From Lytechinus variegatus (Eukaryota > Echinodermata > Echinoidea > Temnopleuroida > Toxopneustidae): a stretch of 64,000 nucleotides of DNA. The notes under the pieces are model-generated. The model was given only the letters and a program-made list of their open reading frames with translations. It did no database searches and was not told the DNA's origin. A program made the translations under genes and the position numbers. Shown piece after piece: positions 52,301 to 64,000 of this stretch. Numbering within the stretch: position 1 is the first letter of the stretch; each line of letters starts with the position of its first letter. Location of the stretch: assembly GCF_018143015.1 (NCBI RefSeq), contig NC_054741.1, forward strand, positions 62,369,197 through 62,433,196, read 5' to 3'.

Positions 52301-52999
52301 AAATTGGTATATAACAACATGTCAAGTAGGGTAAATGGTGTGAAAGATACACACTGTATTTACAGAAAATCGCTGAATTCAGTTATAACAAGCATGTTGC
52401 GGTTGAGTAATTTGAACTAAAGCCAGACTGAAGTTCACTCATAAGGTTTTTTTTTTAAATTTCGATAAGTATAATTGCAAGTGAACAGCCCTTTCAAAAC
52501 GCTTGGCAATTATGGATAATGGGGAAATTGGACAAAAGCTATGAAGTAACTACACGATTTTCCCTGCGTTATGGGTACAATTTTGGCAAGTTTAAAATCG
52601 CGAGGAAATTTACCTGAGCTATGGGCGATGCAACCAAACGTGCACCCATTTTCAAAGGTTTGGGGTGTAGATCATCGATCGTGGAACAGTCCAAGCTATA
52701 AAACTCTCTCTGAATAAATTCAATAGATATTTCTTCATGGGATGAAATTGGATTGGACTCGTTTCAATCCAACGATGACAACTCGAGAAGAGGGAGGAAG
52801 GGGGGGGGGGGGGGGGTAATTCTCATTGGAGCCGGTGATAGGTCGCATATACACATAGGCTACAATCGTGACTGTACGCAGCGGCGGGGGGGGGGGGGGG
52901 TGCAGTTGCCCCTCCCCTCCACACTGCACACCTTGACCATTAATGGGATGATAACTGCTTTAGCAGTGATTTGCATGAAATAATAGGCTTGATTTTTTT
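52301..52999. other. Spacer, nothing recognised apart from G runs
   Basis: Two G homopolymers (52801-52817 and 52886-52900) with a short A+T-poor patch between. No exon. Confidence 0.4.
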
Positions 53000-53490
53000 T
53001 TCTTCTGTCATTCCTTTTTACGTCATGGGGAAGTGCGGAGAAAGGTATGTTATAGAGATGTCTGAAATAAACTTTTGTTTTGTTTTCAGTGATTTGGGTC
53101 AGTTTATGTCCTCGGATCCAGCTGAAACAAACAGCCTAAAATCTTCACTCGTGTAGAAAAGTTGTTATAAAAAGTTACAAAATATCTGTTTTATTTCCAT
53201 CGACCAAAAGTGCCCCCGAAAGAGAGAAAGTTACTCCAAGGTTAGTTTATTTTATTTTTGCCTTTTCCCCTTGCTCAGTGTGAAAGCCATCATTTCTGCG
53301 CAACCCGATTTCTGCGAGCTATTGAAAATGGACAGTGCTCACTCAAACGTAAGATTCTGTCAAAAAATCTTTCTTATAGATGATATTTAAGCCCCAAAAA
53401 TAAACGTTAAAAAGTTATCCCCATGTTGCATGTTTTATATTCAATTTGGGGAACTTTTTAAAGTGAAAACTCTTAATTGATACGCTCTGA
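53000..53490. repeat. Inverse copy of the 48718-49400 repeat
   Basis: GAGATGTCTGAAATAAACTT (53057), GTCCTCGGATCCAGCTG and CCGATTTCTGCGAGC are the complements of 49200-49260 and 49020. Confidence 0.75.
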
Positions 53491-53519
53491 AAGATATTTG
53501 AGCAGATTTGACGATATGG

Positions 53520-54110
53520 AAGCACAATGATTACATTATAGGTTGCATGAATGGTAGTCCACATATTCCAAGGAGGAATCAAAACTTATTTCACAATATG
53601 AGAGAAATATTGTAATTTTTAATGAATTAATTTATATAATAAAATTAAAATAATAATAATATGTCCATTTATATAGTGCAGTTACTATGGGCATATACTC
53701 AACTGCGCTTTGATGCTTGGTATCATATTATTACCCCGGCTGTAGCTGAGCCGCCATATTAATAGGCGCTAAAGCGTTCAAAATCAAATAGTAACGTCAT
53801 TGGTTCCCTCATTTATTAACTGACGGCCCCTAGCGCCCGTTGCAGAAAGGATTGCGTTTAAACGCAAGCCAAAAAAATCAATCACAAATCCCAAATGCGC
53901 GCTGTTGATTGGTTGAAAATCAAGTTGCGAGTGATTTTTAGAGTTGCGATTGATTGCAACTCTGAACTGTTATGCTGAAATGAAGCGAAATTTAAAGAAA
54001 AATCACAACTTGCTTGTTTTACATACGATTTTGATGAATATTCAGCGTTTTGCTTGTTTGATTTTTTTCTCTCCTTCAAATAAACTTTATGGTGGGGTGG
54101 TTTTGACCTT
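53520..54110. mobile_element. Composite: GTCCACCCC-family pieces with inserts
   Basis: Family phrases (AAGGAGGAATCAAAACTTAT near 53569; AAATAAACTTTATGGTGGGG near 54078) are separated by unrelated inserts: one with CATTTATATAGTGCAGTTAC (53666), another beginning near GCGCCCGTTGCAGAAAGGAT with the palindrome TTGCGTTTAAACGCAA (53852). Confidence 0.55.
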
Positions 54111-54550
54111 CAAGGAATAAAAAAAGAACAAACGTTTGAATTCATTTGGAAAGATAAAAGTTTTTGAAGGCCCAAAATATTATGGCTAGAGGTTATGACT
54201 AGAGTAGACGAAAACATTGGCGTTCAGATTGAGGGAAGGAGTGATGGCCGTCCCAAAATGTTTCTAGAAGAATAAAAGGGGTAATTAAAAATGACTTAAA
54301 ATATTATATCGTTGTAATTGTTTGTCTGATATTGAGAAAACTTTCACCTTTGTATTTTTTTATTTTCCCTCTAAAAACAATATTTTATTTGGGTAGGTCA
54401 CCCCTTTAAAGGAATCGTGTTCTAGAAGAAACAAACACTCTTATAGATCATTAACAAAAACATACCATTTTATACTATTGATCTGTATGGCAACACAATA
54501 TGTCGACACATATGTTACACTAAAATAATACAATTAGGTCATGTATATAT

Positions 54551-55358
54551 ATTGTTAAAAATTTCTTCTTAAAAACAACTTCCTGCAGCAGAGTCTCTAG
54601 AACACCTGTAACGTTACTGCACTGTGCAATCTTACATGCATTTGTGTAAATTTACAGAAAATTTGTATTTGGTGTATGTAACCTTGCAAATTTATTGTAA
54701 TAAAACTGTTTTATCTTTTTTGTCTCGCCCACCAGACGTGGAGGCGAGACTTAGGGATCCAAATGATCGTCCGTCACAAACCTAATGACACATAACTCCA
54801 CAACCGTAAGTCGCTTTTCAACCAAACTTGGATGGTAGATGGACTTGCATGTTATGCTGCAGTCGGAGGTCACATGGTAAGGTCAAAGGTCATTTTCAGG
54901 TCAACGTTAAAGTTTACATGCAAGACTCTTATGACACCCAACTCCGCAACCATAAGTCACTTTTCAACCAAACTTGGGTGGTAGATGGACTTGGGGGACC
55001 TGCATGTTATGCTGCAGTCGGAGGTCACATGGTAAGGTCAAAGGTTATTTTCAGGTCAATGTTAAAGTTTACATGCAAGGCTCTTATGACAATTGTTATT
55101 CCATCCCAGTCATTTCACAATGAAGTTTCGATACAATTATGTTGCGTTCCCTCACAATAATTCTGGTTATATTCATAAGTGGGCGAGACACAAAATCGCT
55201 TTTACCTTGTTTAAAACAGACCAGTTCTGTAAAATTGTAGAAAAAATGTACAAAATCTTTGCTGTTTTAACAATTTACAGAATGATTTGGTTTTTTTTTC
55301 TTTCTATAAAATCGTTTTTTTATATGCTTCTGTAAAATCTCCTTTTTTCTGACAGTGT
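54551..55358. mobile_element. MITE of the 36664 family, split by an insertion
   Basis: The left piece (54551-54720: CTGCAGCAGAGTCTC, AACACCTGTAAC) and right piece (55191-55358: GTTCTGTAAAATTG, ending CTGACAGTGT) are complements of 36951-36664. The 54721-55190 element lies between them. Confidence 0.75.
54721..55190. mobile_element. Nested element TGTCTCGCCC...GGGCGAGACA
   Basis: Perfect 10-bp inverted ends. Inside, a ~150-bp unit (CTTTTCAACCAAACTTGG, GTCGGAGGTCACATGGTAAG, GTCAAAGGTCATTTTCAGGT) is tandemly duplicated (54816 and 54959). Related to 16481-17391. Confidence 0.82.
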
Positions 55359-55891
55359 ATACTTATAAATAAAGCACGTTAATTCAACATAACGTTTGTA
55401 GAGAATGAAAAAAAGACTAAAAATAGGAAAACGAAGCATTCATGAGTTCTTGACTTTGGGTTCAATCTTTAATGATTAACTACCTCCATCAACTTCAATT
55501 ATAATGTTTTAAGTTCTATGTATGTATATTTTTCTCATTATAGCATTATTCATCTCTGACAACTTCAGTTTATATGTTCTACATATGTTTATTCTTATTT
55601 CTAATGATCTAAATGTAGTACATTATGTATTGTAAGATCTTTGTTTTTAATAGAAAGAACCCCAAGGGAGAGCAACGTTTATGTCGATTTGGTTTATATA
55701 CAGTATGCATACATCCTACGAAAGGACGAAGTCTATGAATGGGTTTATTCCGTCATAGCACACATGTAGACGTTAAGTCGAAGGTAGAGGGCATTAAGGC
55801 GCATTGCGAACATTGAAAAAAGACAAAGAAATTCGCCTTTAACGCAGATATAGAAAAATATATACATATTCATATATATTTATATATATAT

Positions 55892-57971
55892 ACACAACAA
55901 AAAAAGTAAGTCCCCCTTAAACAAACATCAATAATTTCCAAACCAATTCGAGTTTTTAATATATTTTTACATGAGCGTGTAGGTAATTTTATAAGCTACC
56001 CTCTGAGTAAATGTTATGGACGTATTTTACGTCATGCTTCAGTGAGCACCGTCAGAAGGCAAAAATGTCACTTTTCAAAAGTCACAAGCAAAATATCATG
56101 ACTTTGATTCCATTTTATTGGAACTAATTCCACATTCTCATCATGAAAAATAGTCAGAAGGCTTATAAAAGGTACTTTCTAAAAGACGATACAACTTTTT
56201 TGGCTAAATTTCACGGTTGAATAAACACCAGTCCGAATTTGCTATTATTGGATATTTTACAGGTTTCTATCAATATAATGATTGAATATGATGACAGTTA
56301 TTTTGGGGAAGAGTTTCTTCAACAGTATTCATCGTTTCACGGTTCAATGAACATTTATTGAAAACAAAAAATACGATTTTCAAATATCATAGGCAAGTAT
56401 TGTTTCATTTTGGTAACTGAAAATGATCTTTTCTTAACTTTTTCGTTGTGTTCATGATCAATTAACATGCTTCAATGATTCAAAGGCGTTTAACTAAACA
56501 TTCACGCTTGAATGAACATGTGGAATGTGATTAGCTCTTTTTTACGTTATTGGAAAAAATGCAATTTGTAACTATGGATATCTGTCACAAACCTCCTTGC
56601 ATAGTTCATTTGATTTAATTTTTGTGAAAATCCCGATGTTTAACGCATCAGTGAGCACACAATACTCGAAAATTATGCAAATGAGAAGAAAGTTCAAGGC
56701 CTTGGCCCCACTCTGTGCTGCATCGAATGGTTATTTTGGTGTGCGCACCTTTTGGATAGTGTTACTCTGAAGCAATGTGCGAAGTTTCATGAAATAACTG
56801 TTGGCAGAAGTAACAAAAACCGTCCATGAAACAAACCCTCATTTCAAAATTTCGACTTCCTCTCTCATAGACTTGTGTACATTATGGGTGCATATGTTTA
56901 CGAATAAGTAACCCCTTATTCAATATGGTGGAACTTTTTTTCAAGGCTGTCTTTAGCAATGTCGTTTGGCAGTAATGTTTATCAACCTATGGGCAAAATT
57001 CTGTGCAAAAATGAAATCGATTCGTTTATTTATGGATGAGTGAGCACGCATCAAAGTGGGAAAATTTGTATTTTCAATATCACAGACGCATTTTAAAGGA
57101 TAATATAGTGATTATTGGGGGCAAATTCGGTTTCAAATGTGACTTTAATTGCTGTTGTTTTTATCATCCATCATTTCTATCACCAAATACTTTCCGAATT
57201 TTAAACATTTTCATGGTTGAGCGAGCACAATCGAAAACTTAGGAATTAATACTCTTTATACTGCATAAATGTATTCTTTTCCTAACTTCTCAGGATCAGT
57301 TGAATGTATGGACAAATCAGTGGTAGATCCAGAATTTTAAAATAGGGGAAGGGCCTATAATCGGGGAAGCCACCAACATTTTCAAATTTTAACATGATTT
57401 AACAAGTTGTAGAGGATACTACCATAAACCCCTATGATGATACGTCACAATTCAGGGGCCGCTGAACGGTTTTCAAAGGGGGGGAGACTGGGCCAAAAGT
57501 GAGGGGGGGGGGCTGATCATGCAAAAAATCAAAATCGTGTGGTCGTTTTTACATTTTTGTACATGCTTTTGGAAAAAAGTTGGGGCTGAAGCCCCCCCCC
57601 CCCCCCGCTTCCGCAGCCCCTGCAATACATTGTGTTCACTCAACCATGAACATACCATTTCAAAATCTGGTCTGAAGTGGTTGAATGATGGATAGTAAAA
57701 CAGCATAACACAATAAAATTCACCTGAAAACAACTTTTGCCCAACTTTGTATTTGAACAAACTGAAAAACGACTCTTGTGACTTTTAAAAATGGTCATTT
57801 TTAATTCAATCTTTAATTACTCATGCATGACTCAACCGATCGATTTCATTTTTCCTCAGGGTTTGCTTAATGAGTGCAGAAAACCACCTATGAAATATCA
57901 TATCTCAAACTAATTCGGTTCAAAAGTTACAGCAATTTGATTTAGGGGGGACTTACTTTTTTTGTTGTGTA
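55892..57971. mobile_element. 2.1-kb element with TTCATGGTTGAGTGAACAC array
   Basis: ACAACAAAAAAAGTAAGTCC and CCC (55892-55914) are repeated inverted at 57948-57971 (GGGGGGACTTACTTTTTTTG). Both ends sit in TA repeats. The motif TTCATGGTTGAGTGAACAC or a variant occurs near 56036, 56212, 56336, 56450, 56502, 56649, 57033, 57213, 57630 (minus) and 57825 (minus). No transposase frame was recognised. A small MITE is nested at 57453-57622. Confidence 0.85.
57453..57622. mobile_element. Nested small MITE CAGGGGCCGC family
   Basis: Starts CAGGGGCCGCTGAACGG and ends CCGCAGCCCCTG. Same family as 48798-48947, opposite orientation; both carry a GGGGCTGAAGCCCCC-type patch. Confidence 0.65.
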
Positions 57972-58212
57972 TATATATATACATAGATATGTATTATATC
58001 TTAATGACAGGAAGTGTAGTTAGATAAGAATTACACTGATACACAAAAATTATTTTTTTATATACCAATACTTTAATTTATTACTAGCATGATATTGATT
58101 AATTAATTGATTTATTTTCCCCTTCATCTTTCACTTTATACATGTACCAATGAAAGAAAACAATCATAAACAAGGTGGTTCACGAACGAGTCTCGTCTGA
58201 TATGGCGATCGC

Positions 58213-58470
58213 TAAAATAAGCATTATGATCTTTTGACCTCATCATCCTCATGGACACATGTGTGGTATTACCCAAGGATGTTATGTCAACATAGTTAAT
58301 GCAGAAATAAAGAATTGAGAGCAATTTGAACAAAACTTGACCTTTTGATCACTAGATGACATTTGACCCCATCACCCTCATAGACACACATGTGATATTA
58401 CCCAAGGATCATATGTACCAAGTCTAAACATAATTGATGCAGAAATAAAGAAATGAGAGCAAGTTGAATA
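58213..58470. repeat. Two tandem ~125-bp units
   Basis: TTTTGACCTCATCATCCTCA, then ACATGTGTGGTATTACCCAA and AATGCAGAAATAAAGAATTG, recur about 125 bases on (TTTGACCCCATCACCCTCAT, ACATGTGATATTACCCAA, GATGCAGAAATAAAGAAATG). Confidence 0.85.
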
Positions 58471-61400
58471 AAATAAAAACTTTAACATTTTTGGAACAGA
58501 CATGACCACATATAATTTGAATGCAAAATACGATCATATGGATTCATTCCTCTATCGGAAATACAAATCTTCATACATATATACATTTGCCATGTATTTA
58601 TACAATATAAATGAAATAAGAGTATTTGTTTTTTTGGTTTCAATCTATCTATTGAATTCACATTTAACTGTTCACTCTGAGTTTCATGAATTTAAAATAA
58701 AAGCCTAAAAGAGCTTGAGTTTATAAGTGAAATCTTGACATTTGAATCTTTAAAGGTTTAATGTTTATTGATATAGTGTTCAGTTGGTCAACAATGATCT
58801 GGGTTTTATTTTTAAATCCAGAATTTATTTTCCAATCTAGGATTCAACAGAGAAGCCCTGTAGTATAATTCCATCTCCTTCAAAGACACCATACAAATAG
58901 CTCATTTGCATTTAAACGAAGCGTATGCCTTAATGGCTTTTAGTATAAATGATATCATTTTGGAAATACCGAAAAGAAAATAACATTTCTCTGGATAATA
59001 ATACGTTTCACATGATCATTCCTTGAAAGCATAATGATATTACAAGGAATTACGCATATTTGTGAATCCATTCTTTTTTTTCACGTCATGAATTTAAAAA
59101 AAATGATAGAAATACAGTAAGAATCAGAAATGAATTAAATAACATACACAATACATAAAGGTTATATTACATCAAATATGCGGGTAACAACATTGAATAA
59201 AATTATGAAAAGAAAAAAGAGAAGAGGGAGGGAGACTAATAAACACAAGCTCCTTGACTGTTATGCCATTCCTACACCTTTATATTGATAATTCATGAGA
59301 CATAATTTATGAAAAAAAGTGTATATCATTAAATAGATATTTCATATCCTTGAAATATAACAAACTCTATAAGGTAAATCCATGCAGTGGGGCAGGAATC
59401 TAAATGTAATATTCTGGATATACATGTATCAAGCCAAACCTTTTCATGCCAAAACCATTATAAATAAGCAAAAAGAGAGTTTTCATAAAAACTATTTACA
59501 CGATACAAAATGATTTATACACAAAACGACCAGCATCCCATATAATGTTCTACTCTTATGCATAATTCGTCCTACATTTTGATCAAGAAATTTAGTGCAT
59601 TAAAATGGTTAGTGTTGGTTAAGAGTAACCTATCATATTTGTAGACCAGATTATACTTCTCAGAAAAGGCTCTGTCTCCCCAATGCCATTTCATTTGACA
59701 AAAGATGATTTTTTTTCACTGCTAAATGTGTGTGTGTGGGGGGGGGGTTATCTGTGCAAGTAAATGCAACCAGCCTTCAAACCTGCACAATAAGCATAAA
59801 GTCTTTACACCAAACAAAAAAATCATATTGTGATAACATGTGATCCTAAAAATGGAAATGTTGTAGTGATGGGTGGGTTTTTTGTTTCTATCTACCCCTT
59901 AACCTATTGGAGAAAGGCTTACTATGCTACAAAGCCATTTCCCCTATTTGTTTTCATTCTGCATATAATGGTCTCAATCTCTTAACAGGATAAGCATGAA
60001 ATCAGTAATGTACTTCAGTTCATTCACAAAAACCTCCATTTGAAATGTTTATTCATTTTCATTCCAAAGTGTAAAGGTAGTCAGAACAAAAAGTCAGACA
60101 ATCTGTAACATCCATTTCATTCAAACACAGGCTAACAATTTGTCATATCTCAATAGTCTGAATCAAATATACTACAAGGGGATGATCGGATACTTCAGTC
60201 TTCAGCGATTTTTAAAAACGCTCGATTTTGCCCATAAGGATATTATGTGAATGCAGTGCACAATTGTCTATGGCAGTAATCTTATTATATCTAACTATTC
60301 CATTGTTTTATCATGAAGCGTGTAGGTGTATGTTTGTGGGTAGTGCTGTTACAATTTATAAATGATCGATGTCATTGAGGAAACAAACTGTTTGGAAGAC
60401 ATCATATTATTCCATCTGCCAACGGTAAAGAGTACAAAATGAAGATTTTCATCAGTTTTTTGTGACATCACAGCAGCTGTTGCTAATGTCTGTAGGCAGT
60501 AGGCTACATAATAGGGGATGGTCTCCCTGATCTAAAGCAAAGCAGAAAAATTGGAGAGAAACATTTTTAGGTTCAGCAAAAATCCATCAATGAATAGTGG
60601 AGTTTCTGGCCTGCCAATATTTGAAAATGAAAAAAAAAGGAGTCCTAATCAAGCGGCGCAAAAATATCTGCTCAATGTCAGGTGTTTCTCCCTCACTTTC
60701 TTTTGAATCCAGGCATGTTTAGCATTCTTGTATTTAAACATTGATAGATTACAGGTGTTGAAAATCTGTATTACTCTTACACCCATACTCACCACACAAA
60801 TACATGTTTTTTTTAATCTTAAATAAATGGAAAAATGGAGTGTTCCTCTTTTTGGTTGATAAAAAAAGTCTTAAAAGCAGGTTGAATCCTGGAAAAAAGG
60901 AGTAGTTGGTAGGCCTGGAGTTTTAGATTGTCAAGTTTTTACTTCGTGATGTCAAATGTGAGCAGTTCCTCCATATGTCATGTACTATAAATTCCATAAA
61001 ACACCATTTTCTCAGAAATTTGAAAATGATTTTATCCTCTAATTTTCATGTACCATCAGAGACATTATTGGATCCACACTTCTGAAAATACATTTTTTTC
61101 TGTCATCATGAACCAATGGGGGAAAAAAAATCAGCATTTGGGGAATGTTAATATCATGATAGATAAAGAAGTTGCTTGCATGTGACGTCGCAAAATCAAA
61201 CTCTTTTTATTATTCGATGGATTTTTTTTTCAAACCCCAATATAATTCATTTTTCTGCATCTATTTGAGTCAGCTTTATTCCAGGGAAGGCTTTCACTTG
61301 AAGAAACACAACACAACCATGTTCCACCTTCTTCCAATCAAATGCTGTATAGTATAATGCTGCATTCTGACTGTACACCCACATCAGAACACATGACCAT

Positions 61401-62594
61401 TGACTAATACACCATCCCAGTTTATGACATGGTTAAATGTATTCCACAATTAGGTAACCAAATATATTTCATGACCCAGTGCTTAACAATATAACTTGAC
61501 CATTCTACTCACAAGCTGTAATAAGATCCATTCTAAGATAATGGTTTCACATCTAACATCAAAATATTGATAACTATACATTTGGAAGACATAAAAACTG
61601 GTTGGTTGATTTTATCCCAGTCATTCAACTTGTAACATCAAAGTTAATTCTAATATGTCAATGAATCTATAGGTGTAAAATGATCAACCATACATCAATT
61701 CTTAGAGACAATTTTCATCTCCCTCCCCTTTTTTCAAAACCCTGGAAAAATACCGGAATATAATTAATTTTAATTGAATATTGTTAGAATGAAAGAGTTC
61801 AGCTTTAAAAACACAAATAATTTTTCCAGCATTAATTGCAAAAAAGGGATGGCAATGTATACCACAGGCACAAATACCTGAATTCTACGACAGTTGGAAA
61901 TACAGTGCTCGTGTGGAACTGTCCCTGGAATATATGCCAAATAACAGAGTAAAAATCTAAATGAGCTTAGTTCTGAATACTGACCACAGAAATTAATCAA
62001 ACCAAAATGGATTAAATAATTGGAGATGAATCACAAATTGTTCTATTAAATAATCGCAAGGAGTATGTGTCAACAGGAGTGTCATTACATTATCTTAGCA
62101 ATGGAAGTGTGAACTTTGTTACCTTAGCACTCTGTCAATATCATACCCTGTGATCGAATTGTTTGTCTTAAACCTGTAAAGAAATACAGACCAACATCAA
62201 AATCATATGATAAAGTGTATATCCCAATATGTACCTATGTCTCTAAGCACTGTAGAACATAAAGGAAGGATAATGATTTAACGTTGATGAATCACCATAA
62301 CAAATTGAATAAAACATGGCCTTACAGTAAAGAAAAACAAGGCAAACAAAAATTTAAAAGATAAATGCCATTCCACATGCAATTCACACTTATCAAGTGA
62401 ATAGACAATAGAGTTTCCGGTCAATAACATTTCATTTTTAATTCTTACTAAAAGAAAATAACCAATGACATAGGGACTACCCAGTCAAAAACTCACAATA
62501 TATTTTTGGTCAAGGTTCGGTGTAAACAGGATGAATGATCAGTTTGGCCTTCAATATCAAAATTAACCCATTTACTACTGAACTTTGTTATTCT
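58471..62594. other. A+T-rich single-copy DNA downstream of GIT
   Basis: About 4 kb with almost no recognisable transposon ends, unlike the rest of the window. It may include a long GIT 3' untranslated region, but no transcript evidence is available. A short GTGTGTGTGGGGG tract lies at about 59727. Confidence 0.4.
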
Positions 62595-62838
62595 CATATC
62601 GTCGGCCTTATGCCAAAAGGGCCTTAACTGCTTTTGGCCATTCCGAGATAATGGCGTTTATAAAGGTTTTGGCCTCTCTAATAATCAAAAGTTTGTAATC
62701 GTTTTTTTGCTTTTGAAGCCAATTTCGATAAACGTGTTTAGTTATTAAGTTTTACATGAAATGTGTTAAATTTATTATAAAATATTCAGAACCCCTAAAA
62801 TCGGGTTAAGGCCCTTTTGGCATAAGGCCGACGATATG
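62595..62838. mobile_element. 244-bp MITE with perfect 34-bp TIRs
   Basis: CATATCGTCGGCCTTATGCC and 14 more bases (62595-62628) are exactly complementary to 62805-62838. The centre is A+T-rich. No duplicated target of 3 or more bases is evident. Confidence 0.92.
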
Positions 62839-63284
62839 CTTTGTACAGGGACCACTTGATTCCAGAAGACCAGGGGGTATTAACAAAATTAACTCTTTTT
62901 AAGGAACTCTTCCGCCACACCTGCAGAAAGACAATGTCACAACATCTCACTTTAATAGTGTGAGATCTAAGATTTCCATTAGATCTATTTCTTTTCAGAC
63001 TCCTGATAGTTTCAATAGAATGTTTAACAGTATGTGCATCTCATGCTGGTGTATACTTGAAACCTTTCCGGTATTCTCTTCTTGCTCTTTCGAACCTTAC
63101 CCTAAAATTATCCTCCACTGAATCAAGTAGTCACATGGGTTATTGTGCATCAGTGTTGACAAGTTACATAACCCTTTGAAGCTTAGGATCTGCTTCTTCA
63201 TACAATATCTAAAGATAAAGGGTCAGTTCTGAGCTGTCTAACTGTGACTGTCGAGCTGGGAGGTGATAATGTGTGAAGGAGACC

Positions 63285-63290
63285 TTTATT
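63285..63290 (-). terminator. AATAAA overlapping the GIT stop codon
   Basis: The minus strand reads TTTCAATAAAGG; the stop TAA lies inside the AATAAA hexamer. If used, the 3' untranslated region would be only ~20 bases. Use is not shown. Confidence 0.3.
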
Positions 63291-63483
63291 GAAAGCTGGT
63301 GACGAGTTGTTTGGCAGCCTTGGCGATGTCATATGCACAAGCGATGATCTGATTGGTCAGATGTTTGAGGTCAGGGGTCATTGAAGGGTCAGCAGGGATG
63401 GCACTCTGGCATTCTACTCTAAGCCGACTGGCACTGGATACCAACAGTCGAAGGGGTACACGAACTTCTTCTGATTTAGGTTT
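63286..63483 (-). CDS. GIT last coding exon
   Basis: Begins KPKSEEVRVPLRLL at the acceptor and ends at TAA; holds the helix AYDIAKAAKQL. Confidence 0.92.
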   Translation of the reverse strand, partial: KPKSEEVRVPLRLLVSSASRLRVECQSAIPADPSMTPDLKHLTNQIIACAYDIAKAAKQLVTSFQ

Positions 63484-64000
63484 CTGTATTAAAACAAGAC
63501 AAATGACAATTGCAGTGATTTATACATTGTGGTGAAGAGTACAAAGCTGCAAACCTTAATTGTGAAAAATCCTATTTTTTTGTATTTATCTTCTATTTCA
63601 AATTTCAATTTTTCTGCAACAATTTGGAAAAGATAAAAAAAAACATCATTCTTAAAAGCTTCAAAACCATATTTCTAGGGGTTAAATCTGTCACTTTCCC
63701 CTTAAAAATCCCATTAAATAGGACGGATCCTACCAACTGGCAGCTTTGCCAGTACCCAGTGGCTTGTGTAGCTACATTATACAGCATACAGTAAGAACAT
63801 TGAACAAGAGTGGTTGAATTTGAAGGAAAAGATGGTCGAAAAAAAACAAGAGAAAAAAAGAAGAGTGTTTGAAGTTGAATGAAATGTGATAGAACAGGGA
63901 AAGTGGTCAAGGAAAGTGATTGAGGTTGAATAAAAAGGTGATGAACAAAAAAGAGAAGTTGTCTTACCTCTGGGAATAATTCAACCATGTCTGTAACGGT
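63286..64000 (-). CDS. GIT: GIT-family ArfGAP, C-terminal end (partial)
   Basis: The last two coding exons: 64000-63968 (TVTDMVELFPE, cut by the window edge) and 63483-63286 (65 residues, TAA at 63286-63288). Together they form the end of the GIT C-terminal focal-adhesion-targeting-like domain, which binds paxillin; GIT1/GIT2 are scaffolds with an N-terminal ArfGAP that partner PIX. Diagnostic blocks are VPLRLLVSSASRLRVECQ and IIACAYDIAKAAKQLVT, very close to vertebrate GITs as I recall them. Acceptor AATACAG; donor GTAAGA; both phase 0. The protein ends LVTSFQ, shorter than the vertebrate tail. The ArfGAP, ankyrin and SHD regions lie outside the window. Confidence 0.9.
63968..64000 (-). CDS. 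GIT penultimate exon (partial)
   Basis: Eleven codons, TVTDMVELFPE, before donor GTAAGA; in phase with the last exon. Confidence 0.82.

Noticed and set aside
54828-55160. Cys-rich 110-residue frame
   Set aside because: It is the translation of a tandemly duplicated repeat unit.
55892-57971. Retroelement with LTRs
   Set aside because: The termini are inverted, not direct, and no polymerase, integrase or tRNA primer site is seen.

Overview
This window looks like nuclear DNA of a marine deuterostome, most likely an echinoderm and probably a sea urchin. That is inferred from intron-rich animal genes, high A+T, tRNA-derived SINE heads that resemble the sea-urchin SURF type, and a very dense layer of short DNA transposons. 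The species is not determined. No bacterial operon, CRISPR array, rRNA or intact tRNA gene was seen.

Three genes can be read, all on the minus strand. (1) 23233 to 11131: a complete FMN-dependent alpha-hydroxyacid oxidase (HAO/glycolate-oxidase family), 8 coding exons and 373 residues, with all exon phases matching. (2) 51089 to 29842: a complete ST8Sia-type alpha-2,8-sialyltransferase, 9 coding exons and 409 residues, with phases matching; only the tiny first exon is tentative. (3) 64000 to 63286: the last two coding exons of a GIT-family ArfGAP (paxillin-binding C-terminal domain), which continues beyond the window. The three products act in different compartments (peroxisome or cytosol, Golgi, focal adhesions) and show no functional link.

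Layout: 1-11130 is gene-free and made of transposons, SINEs and microsatellites. 11131-23233 is the oxidase, with introns full of MITEs. 23234-29841 is a repeat-rich spacer with foldback and hAT elements. 29842-51089 is the sialyltransferase, whose introns hold several complete elements with target-site duplications (TSDs). 51090-58800 is repeat-rich spacer. 58800-63285 is mostly single-copy A+T-rich DNA downstream of GIT, with one perfect-TIR (terminal inverted repeat) MITE.

The most unusual material is in the mobile elements. Three 2-4 kb elements (328-4078, 45129-47692, 55892-57971) each carry terminal inverted repeats and about 8-12 scattered copies of a private 12-18 bp motif in both orientations. 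Two of them have 4-bp TSDs and decayed transposase-like reading frames, and their motifs share the core CGTTAC. A second theme is hAT-like elements with 8-bp TSDs whose interiors are arrays of a ~100-bp monomer containing the mirror-symmetric motif GAGCGCGAAGCGCGAG. A third is a foldback family with three insertions, each with an 8-bp or near 8-bp TSD. One hAT-like element sits exactly on a sialyltransferase splice donor, and its target duplication copies the donor consensus. The oxidase C-terminus is encoded by a copy of a 58-bp minisatellite.
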